From Bog-473 sp963804055 (GTDB lineage Bacteria > Actinomycetota > Acidimicrobiia > Acidimicrobiales > RAAP-2), in NCBI GenBank assembly GCA_963804055.1, contig CAWDOU010000008.1:1-64000 (forward strand): a stretch of 64,000 bases of DNA. Reading direction: 5' to 3'. Positions 1 through 7,517 of this stretch are shown in pieces. The notes below the pieces were generated by a model, which was not told the DNA's origin, searched no databases, and worked only from the letters and a program-made list of their open reading frames with translations. The translations under genes and the position numbers were made by a program. Position 1 is the stretch's first letter; each line of letters starts with the position of its first letter.

Positions 1-19
1 TGCTGAAGGTTTGGTTTCC
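1..19 (+). repeat. Left terminal inverted repeat of the IS3 element
   Basis: Reads tgctgaaggtttggtttcc and is the exact reverse complement of 1228-1246. Confidence 0.95.
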
Positions 20-61
20 ACTTAACGTTGAGGGCTTCGGTCCTCACGAAAGGATGGAACC

Positions 62-346
62 ATGCCGAAGCCCTATCCCGCCGAGTTCCGCGAAGACGTG
101 GTCCGGGTGGCTCGCAGACGCGAGACCTCACTCGTGCAGATCGCCAAGGACTTCGGGATCTCCGATGCCACGCTTTCAAACTGGCTGAAGAAGGCCGACA
201 TCGAAGACGGCGTGAAGCCCGGTGTGACCGAGGCCCAGGCCGAAGAGGTGCGTGAGCTCAAGAAGCGCAACCGGACCCTCGAGCAGGAGAACGAGATCCT
301 CCGGCGCGCGGCCGCCTACTTCGCCAAGGAGCTCCCCCCAAAATGA
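62..346 (+). CDS. IS3 transposase OrfA (HTH protein)
   Basis: A 94-residue DNA-binding protein that recognises the element ends. The start of the HTH_Tnp_1 fold is visible (PKPYPAEFREDVVRVAR). The recognition region is near residues 25-45 (IAKDFGISDATLSNWLKKAD), followed by a leucine-rich coiled coil at about 62-85 (ELKKRNRTLEQENEILRR) that in this family mediates OrfA/OrfAB multimerisation. The frame stops at TGA inside the orfB start (ATGA). A slippery heptamer sits just before the stop (see 337-343), so an OrfAB fusion is the likely active transposase. Confidence 0.92.
   Translation: MPKPYPAEFREDVVRVARRRETSLVQIAKDFGISDATLSNWLKKADIEDGVKPGVTEAQAEEVRELKKRNRTLEQENEILRRAAAYFAKELPPK
337..343 (+). 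other. Probable -1 ribosomal frameshift site joining orfA and orfB
   Basis: The bases c cca aaa, read in the orfA frame, match the X XXY YYZ slippery pattern and are followed directly by the orfA TGA (344-346). A -1 slip places the ribosome in frame with the orfB ATG (343) and gives one OrfAB protein. A short acggg/cccgt inverted repeat about 35 bases downstream could act as a stimulator, but this is weak. Confidence 0.6.
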
Positions 347-1209
347 TGTACCCGCTGGTCCTCGACCTTGCCGACGACGGGTTTCCCGTGGCGGTGACCT
401 GCCGGGTGCTGGGCTTCTCCACGCAAGCCTTCAACAAGTGGCGCCGTGATCCGGTCAGCCAGCGCGACTGGGACGAGGCGCACGTGATCAACGCGGCCAT
501 CGACATCCACGACGACGATCCGGCCTTTGGGTATCGCTTCATCTCCGACGAGCTGGCCGATGCCGGCTTCGAGGTGAGCGAGCGCCGGGTCTGGCGTCTG
601 TGCTCCCAAGAGCGCATCTGGAGCGTGTTCGCCAAGAAGAAGGGTCTCTCGAGGAAGGCCGGGCCGCCGGTCCACGACGATCTGGTCGGTCGTGACTTCT
701 CGGCAGAGCGGCCCAATGCGCTGTGGCTCACCGACATCACAGAGCACAGGACCGACGAGGGAAAGCTCTACTGCTGTGCCATCAAGGACGTCTACTCGAA
801 TCGCATCGTCGGCTACAGCCTGGCCGACCGAATGACCGCCGCGCTGGCCGTCTCGGCTCTGCGCAACGCCATTGCGCTCCGCCATCCGGTCGGCACCGTG
901 ATAATTCATTCCGACCGAGGATCTCAATTTCGATCCAAGGCCTTCGTCCGCACCCTCAAGCACAACGGCCTCACCGGATCGATGGGTCGGGTCGGCGCCT
1001 GCGGTGACAACGCGGCCATGGAGTCCTTCTTCTCGCTGCTCCAAAAGAACGTGCTCGATCGCCAGCGTTGGCAGACGAGAGAGGATCTGCGCATCGCCAT
1101 CGTCACCTGGATCGAGCGGACCTATCACCGACGTCGCCGCCAGCGGGTCCTCGGACGACTCACCCCGGTCGAGTTTGAGATACTTGAAACCGAGCTTCAA
1201 GCTGCCTGA
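343..1209 (+). CDS. IS3 transposase OrfB (DDE integrase core)
   Basis: A 288-residue rve-type integrase that performs strand cleavage and transfer. The N-terminal part (HTH_21-like, about residues 45-105) contains the GYRFISDELADAGFEVSERRV segment. The catalytic DDE triad is visible: D in NALWLTDITEH (about 129), D in IIHSDRGSQF (about 190) and E in NAAMESFFSLLQ (about 226). Length and motif spacing are normal for IS3 OrfB. It overlaps orfA by four bases and is probably made both separately and as an OrfAB frameshift product. Confidence 0.95.
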   Translation: MMYPLVLDLADDGFPVAVTCRVLGFSTQAFNKWRRDPVSQRDWDEAHVINAAIDIHDDDPAFGYRFISDELADAGFEVSERRVWRLCSQERIWSVFAKKKGLSRKAGPPVHDDLVGRDFSAERPNALWLTDITEHRTDEGKLYCCAIKDVYSNRIVGYSLADRMTAALAVSALRNAIALRHPVGTVIIHSDRGSQFRSKAFVRTLKHNGLTGSMGRVGACGDNAAMESFFSLLQKNVLDRQRWQTREDLRIAIVTWIERTYHRRRRQRVLGRLTPVEFEILETELQAA

Positions 1210-1227
1210 ACACACTTAACCGAAATC

Positions 1228-1246
1228 GGAAACCAAACCTTCAGCA
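1228..1246 (-). repeat. Right terminal inverted repeat of the IS3 element
   Basis: Reads ggaaaccaaaccttcagca, the exact reverse complement of 1-19. It lies 18 bases after the orfB stop. Confidence 0.95.
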
Positions 1247-2029
1247 GTCCCCATTGACGTAGTCCTCAAGTGCCTGAATCTCCGAAACGAGCTTGGCGCG
1301 TCGGGTTTGATCGGTGAGATTGGGGGTCGGGTTCCATCCAGGCGACCCAAGAGAACCACGCTGTACTCACGTTGTCGATGAGTCGCCGCTCTTTTTTTTT
1401 ACGAGCACTCGATTCTTTTGTTGATCAATCAGCGCAGGGGCGGTCCAGACCCCATCGGCTGGGACGTACCTATCCATTGTGTTCGCAACTTTGGAATGTC
1501 GCTTGTGAAGATCCGATACCAAGTATCAAAATCTCCAGCTGTCCTCGAAAGGATGGCGGCACCCACTGCGACGCAAGTCCACCGACGACAGCCCCACCGA
1601 GACGCAGCCCCCAAGATACCCAACCGCTGTCCGCCATCATCGCCAGTAGATGCATTCTTCTACGTGGGTGTCACTTTGGCTCGTGACCTCATCCGAGATT
1701 GCTCCCCCAACTGCTCCCCGGCACGATTTCGGGAGTCTCGCTCGACCGAACAAGTTCCCCTGAGCTGGTGGGCCGTAGAGGACTTGAACCTGTGACCCTT
1801 GCGTGTCATCGCAAGATCAGTTGGCGAAGCAGGCCGATCGAAGCTTCGATGCCCCATAGCCACGTCTGAGCCGAAAGAGGGAGTTTCACGGCGTCCAATT
1901 CGCCTTCATGAAGCTGAAGCGGATCCAATTTCGGTCACCCATGAGGGCTTGATTGGGGTGGGGGCGATGATGGCGGTTTCCCGGCCCTGTGAGTGACGTG
2001 CCCTCTGGACCGACAAAGGATGGACTCCC
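1247..2029. other. Gene-poor stretch between IS3 and the integrase module
   Basis: No convincing protein gene is seen in about 780 bases. The base composition is visibly less GC-rich than the rest of the window, with a T9 run at 1392-1400. The only recognisable item is a tRNA 3'-half remnant on the minus strand at 1766-1800. The region is probably residue of integrated elements. Confidence 0.6.
1766..1800 (-). pseudogene. tRNA 3'-half remnant (T arm, acceptor strand and CCA)
   Basis: Read on the minus strand the segment ends in a TTCAAGT T-loop, a seven-base acceptor strand (acggccc) and ACCA, exactly as a tRNA 3' end does. One T-stem pair is mismatched. Further 5' a self-complementary cttgcg/cgcaag pair could be taken for an anticodon stem, but no D arm and no matching 5' acceptor strand (gggccgt) is present. 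It is therefore not a functional tRNA. Such fragments are left at att sites when elements insert into tRNA genes. It differs from the tRNA-Val at 3620, so it is not the partner att copy of that gene. Confidence 0.6.
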
Positions 2030-2266
2030 ATGCCCTCGACTTCGGCGCTTTCGCACCCAGAGCTCAACCAGATCCGCGCTGAGGAGCCCGCCCCGGATCT
2101 CATTTCGATTCCAGAAACTGCCCGGCGCATCGGTCTCCACGCTGACACCCTCTACCGCCTGTGTCGCACGGGACAGTTCAGCCCGGCTATCCATATCGGA
2201 GGAAGATGGAGGGTTTCGGTGCCGCGCCTGGAACGCTATCTCCACGGCGAAGATGGACATCTGTGA
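2030..2266 (+). CDS. Excisionase-like helix-turn-helix protein
   Basis: A 78-residue protein with a MerR/AlpA-type winged HTH (HTH_17). The central segment ISIPETARRIGLHADTLYRL is the helix-turn-helix, followed by the wing IHIGGRWRVSVPRLERYL. Such small proteins serve as excisionases or recombination directionality factors beside tyrosine integrases. An aaagga motif about nine bases upstream can serve as ribosome binding site. It lies tail-to-tail with, and overlaps the end of, the integrase remnant on the other strand. This pairing supports an excisionase role; the alternative is a regulator of the lost element. Confidence 0.7.
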   Translation: MPSTSALSHPELNQIRAEEPAPDLISIPETARRIGLHADTLYRLCRTGQFSPAIHIGGRWRVSVPRLERYLHGEDGHL

Positions 2267-3553
2267 ATCTCGAATGGGAGAAGATTACGTATCCATTTCG
2301 GCGTGCGGGCTGCAGATCGAGCACGTCGCCCAATAGCGCCGCCGCAGCTCGGTCCCTCTCAGGCAGGGCATGTGCATACCTGTCTAAGGTCATGGTCGCC
2401 CTGGCGTGCCCGTGGCGCTCCGCCACCGTTCGAACATCCACGCCAGCCGCGATCAGGGTCGTGACCGAAAAGTGCCGCAGGTCATGGAACCGGTATGGCC
2501 ACTGATCCTTCGGTGTCAGATCTACCCTGGTCGCCTTCGGGGCCTTCTTGCGGAGCCGCTTCAGCGCTGGCATCTCCATGTCGTCGCAGAGTTTGGCGAA
2601 CCGGTGCGTCAGCGTGTCGGGACTGACTGGCACGGCGCCGTTGGCGTTGTAGGACAGCACGTACGGATCGGCCGCTAGAGGCGATTCGGCCCGCTCCGAG
2701 AGCTCCTCCATGTAGCGCCAGCGCCGCCGCAGCACCTCCACGCACACGGTATCGAGTGCCAGCACTCGGGCTGCATGGGTCTTGGTGGGTCCCGTGTGCT
2801 GCTCGCCGGACGCAACGGTCAAGGATCGGGCGATCCGCACGGAACCGGCCGCAAGGTGGACGTCGGACCACCGCAGCGCCACCAGCTCGCCCCGCCGAGC
2901 CCCGGTAAGTGCGGCCAGAGCAACGGCCGTCGCCATAACCGGATCATCCCCGTATACGGCTTTCAGGAGTGCGGTCAGCCGCTCAGGTGTCGGGACGACG
3001 ATCTCCTTGCGCTCCACCCTCGGCGGCGTGGCTCGCTCCGTCGGAGCCGAGGTCAGCCAGCCCCACTTCACTCCCTGGCGGCAGGCCGCGCTGATGATCG
3101 AGTGGTACTTGTGCACCGTGGCCGGCGCCAGCCCTTCATCGAGCCACTCACGGTAGGCCCGGTCAAGCAACGCCGGCGTCAGCTTGCTGAGCTTCACGGA
3201 TCCCAACTTCGGGTCGAACCCGGTGATCGACTTTGCGCCGGTTCTCCTCGAGCGTGCGCGGTCGCTGGGTCACCGAGGCAGCATCGAGCCACTCATCGAG
3301 CAGCTGCCCGACCGTTGCGGTGATTGGCTCGATCTTGCCGTCATTCACTTCGGTGACGAACTTCGCCGAGCGCGACGCTGCGCCTTGGCTTCTGTGCCGA
3401 CGAACGTCTTCGTGACCTGACGCGGATTGCCGGTGAGCTCGTCCACGCCGGCAACGCCGGCAGCTGCCAACGACCACGACCCGGGGGCCGCTCGCGCATC
3501 GTTCCGGTACCCGGAGTCCTGCGAACAGCCGCTGATTTCGGCTTGGATGCCAT
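2187..3553 (-). pseudogene. Tyrosine-recombinase integrase, broken by frameshifts
   Basis: A phage/ICE-type integrase read leftward from just inside the tRNA-Val 3' end. The catalytic domain is uninterrupted from about 3206 down to 2187 and keeps the family residues: R in TGARRGELVALRW, HxxR in HDLRHFSVT, the GHARATMT box and the Y nucleophile in LDRYAHALPERD. The N-terminal arm-binding and SAM-like parts (for example TVGQLLDEWLDAASVTQRPR) are split over three frames. Breaks lie near 3485, 3375 and 3206; the last looks like one extra base. A TTG at 3206 could start a truncated protein lacking the core-binding arm. I regard it as a decayed integrase of an element inserted at tRNA-Val. Confidence 0.85.
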
Positions 3554-3619
3554 GTCCCGAAAGCTTAGGACATTATTAGGACCAGCCAGGTGGCCATTTG
3601 TTAAAAATGGCCCCTGACC

Positions 3620-3696
3620 TGGTGGGCGCTGCGGGACTCGAACCCACGACCTCAGCCGTGTGAAGGCTGCGCTCTAACCAGCTGAGCTAAGCGCCC
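3620..3696 (-). tRNA. tRNA-Val (anticodon CAC)
   Basis: A complete cloverleaf on the minus strand. The acceptor stem pairs 3690-3696 with 3624-3630, the D arm contains AGCTCAGCTGG, the anticodon stem is CAGCC/GGCTG around loop TTCACAC (anticodon CAC), and the T arm contains GGTTCGAGTCC. The terminal CCA is encoded (3620-3622). The integrase remnant starts about 65 bases past its 3' end, so this gene is the likely attachment site of the decayed element. Confidence 0.96.
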
Positions 3697-3798
3697 TGGC
3701 GGATTTGCCGGACCACAACCGTAGCTCGCGAGAACACGGTGCCCGCCGCCACGGGGTGATTTGGGGTGCCCCGGCGGCACCGGTACCCTGAGGTTGCG

Positions 3799-4488
3799 AT
3801 GTCGCCCGAAGCCGAAAACGGCACCAACCACCCCCAGACCTGGAGCGCTCGGATCATGGGCGCGTTCACCGGACCCCCCTCCTCCACGGGGGGCTCCGAG
3901 GACAAGGGTGATCGCCCCGAGATCCTGCCGCAGGAAGAACGCAAGGCCGCCATGTCCGGCCTGGACCAGAACGAAGCCAAATGGACGCTGGGAGCTTTGA
4001 TACTGGCGACTGTCGCCGGCATCGCAATTCCCCTCTACTTCATTGCCGAGAACAAGGTCACAAAGGATGGGAAGAACTCCATCGCCGTCGCCCCCGACGC
4101 CAAGCTCCTGGGTGGCGTCATTCTGGTTCTGTGCGTCATCGGGTTCGCGGCCCTCTGGAAACGGAAGCGCACGTTGGTGGCGTTCGACCTCTTCCTCCTC
4201 GGGTTCGCCTTCACGCTGTTCGTCGGTCTGATCGGGTTCGCCTTCATCCTCCTCGGCGGATTCCTGATGCTGCGAGCGTGGCGCCTCAACAAGTACGGCA
4301 CCACAAACTCCAAAGTCATCGCTCGCGAGGCTGCCGCTCGGCCCCGCGGGCGACAGCGCAAGGAGGCTGCCGCCAAATCAACCTCGAAGTCGGCGTCCAA
4401 CCCGGACGTCCGCAAGCCCCCCACCGCCAGCAAGCGCTACACACCGAAGGCGCCAGCCCGGAAGAAGATCCCCAAAGCGACCGAATAG
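3799..4488 (+). CDS. Hypothetical three- to four-helix membrane protein
   Basis: I do not recognise a named family. The ATG at 3799 is preferred over an upstream in-frame ATG (3766) because it follows a gaggtt ribosome-binding-like sequence. The 229-residue product has a polar N-terminal region of about 65 residues, then hydrophobic helices WTLGALILATVAGIAIPLYF, LLGGVILVLCVIGFAALW and a long LVAFDLFLLGFAFTLFVGLI segment. It ends in a strongly basic, Lys/Arg/Ala/Pro-rich cytoplasmic tail of about 65 residues, such as may contact nucleic acid or acidic lipid. It stands alone, convergent with the TetR gene. Confidence 0.7.
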   Translation: MSPEAENGTNHPQTWSARIMGAFTGPPSSTGGSEDKGDRPEILPQEERKAAMSGLDQNEAKWTLGALILATVAGIAIPLYFIAENKVTKDGKNSIAVAPDAKLLGGVILVLCVIGFAALWKRKRTLVAFDLFLLGFAFTLFVGLIGFAFILLGGFLMLRAWRLNKYGTTNSKVIAREAAARPRGRQRKEAAAKSTSKSASNPDVRKPPTASKRYTPKAPARKKIPKATE

Positions 4489-4513
4489 CGCCACAAGAGT
4501 CCCGGCAAGGAGC

Positions 4514-5125
4514 TCAGAGGCCCCTGTCAGCAGGCTCGATCAGCAAGGCCGACCGCAACAACCGGAGTGCGTCGGTCCGGCGTCGCACGAGCGAGCGGGC
4601 AGTCGGCTCCTCCCCCAGCGCGCGCAACACCTCCACCTCGGTCACCATCCCGATCACCGTGGAGTAGATGGCCAACAGCAGCAGCCGCGGGTCATGACGA
4701 CGCATCGCACCCGCGTCCATCTCCGCCTCCAGGAACGAGGAGGCTCGCTGGACGAGCGGGTCGAGCGCCAGCGTCATCTGGGTCGCGGCCGGCGGGCCCA
4801 GCCGCCCGACCTCGCGCAGGAAGCCGAGCAGCTCCGGCTGGCGCGCGGCCAAACGGAAGACGGACCGCACGACCGCCTCCACTCGCCCCCACCCCTCCCC
4901 CGCCCCGAGCAGGGCGCTCTCGAGAGCGACCGACAGGTCGTCCGCGCTCCGGGCAATCACGGCCTCCAAAAGGGCGTCCTTGGAGGGGAACCAATAGAGG
5001 ATGGACTGCTTCGTGAGCTCCAGGCCCTTGCCGACGGCGTCGAGGGAGGTGGCTTCGTACCCCCTGCTCGCGAACGAGGCCAGGGCAGCATCCAGGATCC
5101 GGTCCTTGGTCGACGAGCTGGCCAC
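4514..5125 (-). CDS. TetR/AcrR-family transcriptional regulator
   Basis: A 203-residue repressor starting at GTG 5125. The N-terminal HTH spans about residues 9-55 (TKDRILDAALASFASRGYEA, then TSLDAVGKGLELTKQSILYWF), the classical TetR_N signature. The C-terminal ligand domain is all-helical and diverse. It is divergent from the acyl-CoA reductase operon at 5172, and the 46-base gap contains a taccaaatggta palindrome. That arrangement suggests the protein represses both itself and the lipid operon. Its ligand, plausibly an acyl-CoA or a fatty aldehyde, is an inference. Confidence 0.9.
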   Translation of the reverse strand: MASSSTKDRILDAALASFASRGYEATSLDAVGKGLELTKQSILYWFPSKDALLEAVIARSADDLSVALESALLGAGEGWGRVEAVVRSVFRLAARQPELLGFLREVGRLGPPAATQMTLALDPLVQRASSFLEAEMDAGAMRRHDPRLLLLAIYSTVIGMVTEVEVLRALGEEPTARSLVRRRTDALRLLRSALLIEPADRGL

Positions 5126-5126
5126 T

Positions 5127-5138
5127 TACCAAATGGTA
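5127..5138. promoter_or_regulatory. Candidate TetR operator between the divergent genes
   Basis: Perfect inverted repeat tacca-aa-tggta abutting the tetR start codon. The half-site extension tggtagaca (5134-5142) recurs as a direct repeat at 5157-5165, just upstream of the start at 5172. The position is ideal for divergent repression. Confidence 0.5.
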
Positions 5139-5171
5139 GACAGAATCGACGGGCGGTGGTAGACATTTCTG

Positions 5172-7517
5172 ATGCCCATTGAGCGGGATCTCCGTGGGAA
5201 ACGCTTCTTCATCACAGGCGCCACCGGCTTCCTGGGGACCGCGCTCGTCGAGCGCATCGTCCGGTGCGTCCCCGAGGCCGAGGTGACCGTCCTCGTACGT
5301 CCGGGACGCCGGTCGGACGCGGCCGCCCGACTGGCCCGCGAGGTGATCAAGAACGACTGCTTCGACCGCCTGCGTGCCGAGCTCGGTGACCGGTTCGAAG
5401 GGGAGGTGGCGCGCCGGGTGCGGGCCGTGGCCGGCGACGTCAGTCGCGACGGGCTGGGACTCGACGACGACGGCCGCGCCGCATTGGCGGCGGCGGACGT
5501 CGTCATCCACTCCGCCGCCACAGTGTCGTTCGATGCCCCTCTGACGCAGGCGGTCGAGATCAATCTCCTCGGCCCGTCGCGGGTGGCGGCGGCCATTGCC
5601 GAAACCGGCTCATCGGCCCACCTCGTCGCGGTGTCGACGGCCTACGTCGCCAGCACGCACCAGGGTGAGGCCAAGGAGGAGCTCCTCAGCGAGAACCGCT
5701 TCACCCTCGATGTCCCGTGGGAAGCGGAGGTGAGCTCGGCGCGCCGCCTCCGCGACGACCTGGAAGCCGAGTCGCGAAAGCCCGAGAAGCTGCGCTCGTT
5801 CACGAAGCAGGCCCGGGCGGAGATCGGCGCCGCCGGCGATCACCTGATCGCGTCGAAGGCAGAGAAGCTGCGCGAGGAGTGGGTGAGCAGCGAATTGGTC
5901 ACGGCGGGCACGGCCCGGGCGCTCTCGCTCGGTTGGCCAGATGCCTACCCCTTCACCAAAGCGCTCGGTGAGCGCGCCCTCGTCGAGCAGTGGGAGGGAC
6001 GGGTGCCCATCACCGTCGTCCGCCCCTCCATCATTGAGTCCGCCCTGGCCGAGCCCCGACCCGGATGGATCCGCGGCTTCCGCATGGCCGAGCCGATCAT
6101 CGTCTCCTACGCCCGCGGGCTCCTGCGTGAGTTCCCCGGTGTGCCCGAGGGCATCGTCGACGTGATCCCGGTCGACCTCGTCGTGGCGGCGATCCTCGCC
6201 GTCGCGGCCCGCGGGCCGGAGCCCGGGCGGCCGAAGGTGTACCACGTTGCGTCGGGAGTGCGGAACCCGTTGCGCTACGGGCACCTCGTCGAGCTCTCGG
6301 AGGACTTCTTCAGCCGGAACCCCCTCTACGACGACCGGGGACAGCCCATCAACGTGCCCGAGTGGTCCTTCCCCGGGCGGGGGCGCGTCCAGCGACAGCT
6401 CAAACGCGCCGATGCAGCAATGACCTTCGTGGAAAAGGTGATCACTGCCTTGCCGATCCGGGGCAGACAGGCGCAGCTGGCCGCCCGGATGGAAGACCGG
6501 CACGCGCTGGCCAAGCGGGCACTCGGCTACGTGGAGCTCTACGGTGCCTACACCGAGACCGACGCGCGCTACCGGGTCGACAATCTGATCGAGATGTCGG
6601 ACGCTGGGGACGGCGACGACCACGCGCGGTTCGTGTTCGACCCGGCCGTCATCGACTGGGACCACTACGTGCACGAGATCCACCTTCCTTCGGTGCTCGA
6701 GCACACCAGGGTTCGGACCAAGCCTGGCAAGTCGGTGGTGGACAAGAGGCCGGACCGCCAGCGGAAGGCCATCCTGTCGCCGGACCGGCATCTCGCCGTC
6801 TTCGACCTCGAGCACACGCTCATGTCGTCCAACGTGGTCGACACCTACGCCTGGCTCGCCAGCCGTCATCTGTCCCCCTCGCGACGGGCCCGCTTCGTGG
6901 CGGACCTCGTGCGCCAGGCACCATCCCTGCTCGCGCTCGACCGGCGCGACCGTGGTGACTTCCTGCGCTCCTTCTACCGCCGCTTCGAGGATGCCCCGCT
7001 CGACCAACTGCGCGAGGACTCGTGGGAGTTGTTCCATCGTCAGCTCCTCACGCGGTCGTTCCCCGACGGCTTCGCCCACGTGCGCGCCCACCGGGCGGCC
7101 GGGCACCGGACACTGCTCATCACGGGGGCGCTCGACTTCATAATCGAGCCGATCCGGCCCCTGTTCGACGACATCATCTGCGCCGAGATGGAAGCACACG
7201 ACGGGCGGCTGACCGGTCACCTGACGACGCTGCCCCCCATCGGCGAGGCCAGGGCACTGGTGCTGGCCGACTACGCGGCACAGCACGGGCTCTCGCTCGA
7301 GGAGTCCGTGGCCTATGCCGACTCGGCCAGTGACCTGGCCATGCTCGAGGCCGTTGGATTCCCGGTGGCGGTGAATCCCGAGTCGCGCCTCTCGGCGATC
7401 GCCCGGCGGCGCGGCTGGCACGTGGAGCATTGGGCCAAGGCCGAGGGCGGTGCACACCGGCCGCTCCCCCTCGGGCCCTTCGACGTGCGGCAGCCGAAGG
7501 CAGTGATGGGCCGATGA
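5172..7517 (+). CDS. Fatty acyl-CoA reductase-type SDR fused to a HAD-IB hydrolase
   Basis: A 781-residue bifunctional protein. The N-terminal half is an extended-SDR/FAR NAD-binding domain: GATGFLG at residues 16-22, an AVSTAYV serine region, and a catalytic YxxxK at about 259-263 (YPFTK). Such domains reduce acyl-CoA or thioester-bound acyl groups to aldehyde or alcohol. From about residue 540 a HAD-IB phosphatase-like domain follows, with FDLEHTL, LLITGALDF and YADSASDLAML. Motif I reads D545-L-E547, so the usual second aspartate is glutamate. It is the first gene of an operon overlapping the next gene by ATGA. A role in lipid (wax, ether-lipid or alcohol) formation is inferred. Confidence 0.85.
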   Translation: MPIERDLRGKRFFITGATGFLGTALVERIVRCVPEAEVTVLVRPGRRSDAAARLAREVIKNDCFDRLRAELGDRFEGEVARRVRAVAGDVSRDGLGLDDDGRAALAAADVVIHSAATVSFDAPLTQAVEINLLGPSRVAAAIAETGSSAHLVAVSTAYVASTHQGEAKEELLSENRFTLDVPWEAEVSSARRLRDDLEAESRKPEKLRSFTKQARAEIGAAGDHLIASKAEKLREEWVSSELVTAGTARALSLGWPDAYPFTKALGERALVEQWEGRVPITVVRPSIIESALAEPRPGWIRGFRMAEPIIVSYARGLLREFPGVPEGIVDVIPVDLVVAAILAVAARGPEPGRPKVYHVASGVRNPLRYGHLVELSEDFFSRNPLYDDRGQPINVPEWSFPGRGRVQRQLKRADAAMTFVEKVITALPIRGRQAQLAARMEDRHALAKRALGYVELYGAYTETDARYRVDNLIEMSDAGDGDDHARFVFDPAVIDWDHYVHEIHLPSVLEHTRVRTKPGKSVVDKRPDRQRKAILSPDRHLAVFDLEHTLMSSNVVDTYAWLASRHLSPSRRARFVADLVRQAPSLLALDRRDRGDFLRSFYRRFEDAPLDQLREDSWELFHRQLLTRSFPDGFAHVRAHRAAGHRTLLITGALDFIIEPIRPLFDDIICAEMEAHDGRLTGHLTTLPPIGEARALVLADYAAQHGLSLEESVAYADSASDLAMLEAVGFPVAVNPESRLSAIARRRGWHVEHWAKAEGGAHRPLPLGPFDVRQPKAVMGR

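Larger units (their letters stand above)
1..1246 (+). mobile_element. IS3-family insertion sequence, complete
   Basis: A full element bounded by 19-bp perfect terminal inverted repeats (1-19 and 1228-1246) that begin TG and end CA, as is usual for IS3 elements. Inside are two overlapping frames, an HTH protein (orfA) and a DDE integrase (orfB), in the classical IS3 arrangement. The left end coincides with the window edge, so the target-site duplication cannot be checked; the sequence after the right end is gtccccattg. Both frames and both ends are intact, so the copy may be active. Confidence 0.93.

Noticed and set aside
1392..1400. T9 run as an intrinsic terminator
   Set aside because: No hairpin precedes it on the plus strand, and on the minus strand it reads as an A run without structure.
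1766..1862. A complete tRNA on the minus strand
   Set aside because: Only the T arm, acceptor 3' strand and CCA are present; no pairing 5' acceptor strand or D arm could be found.
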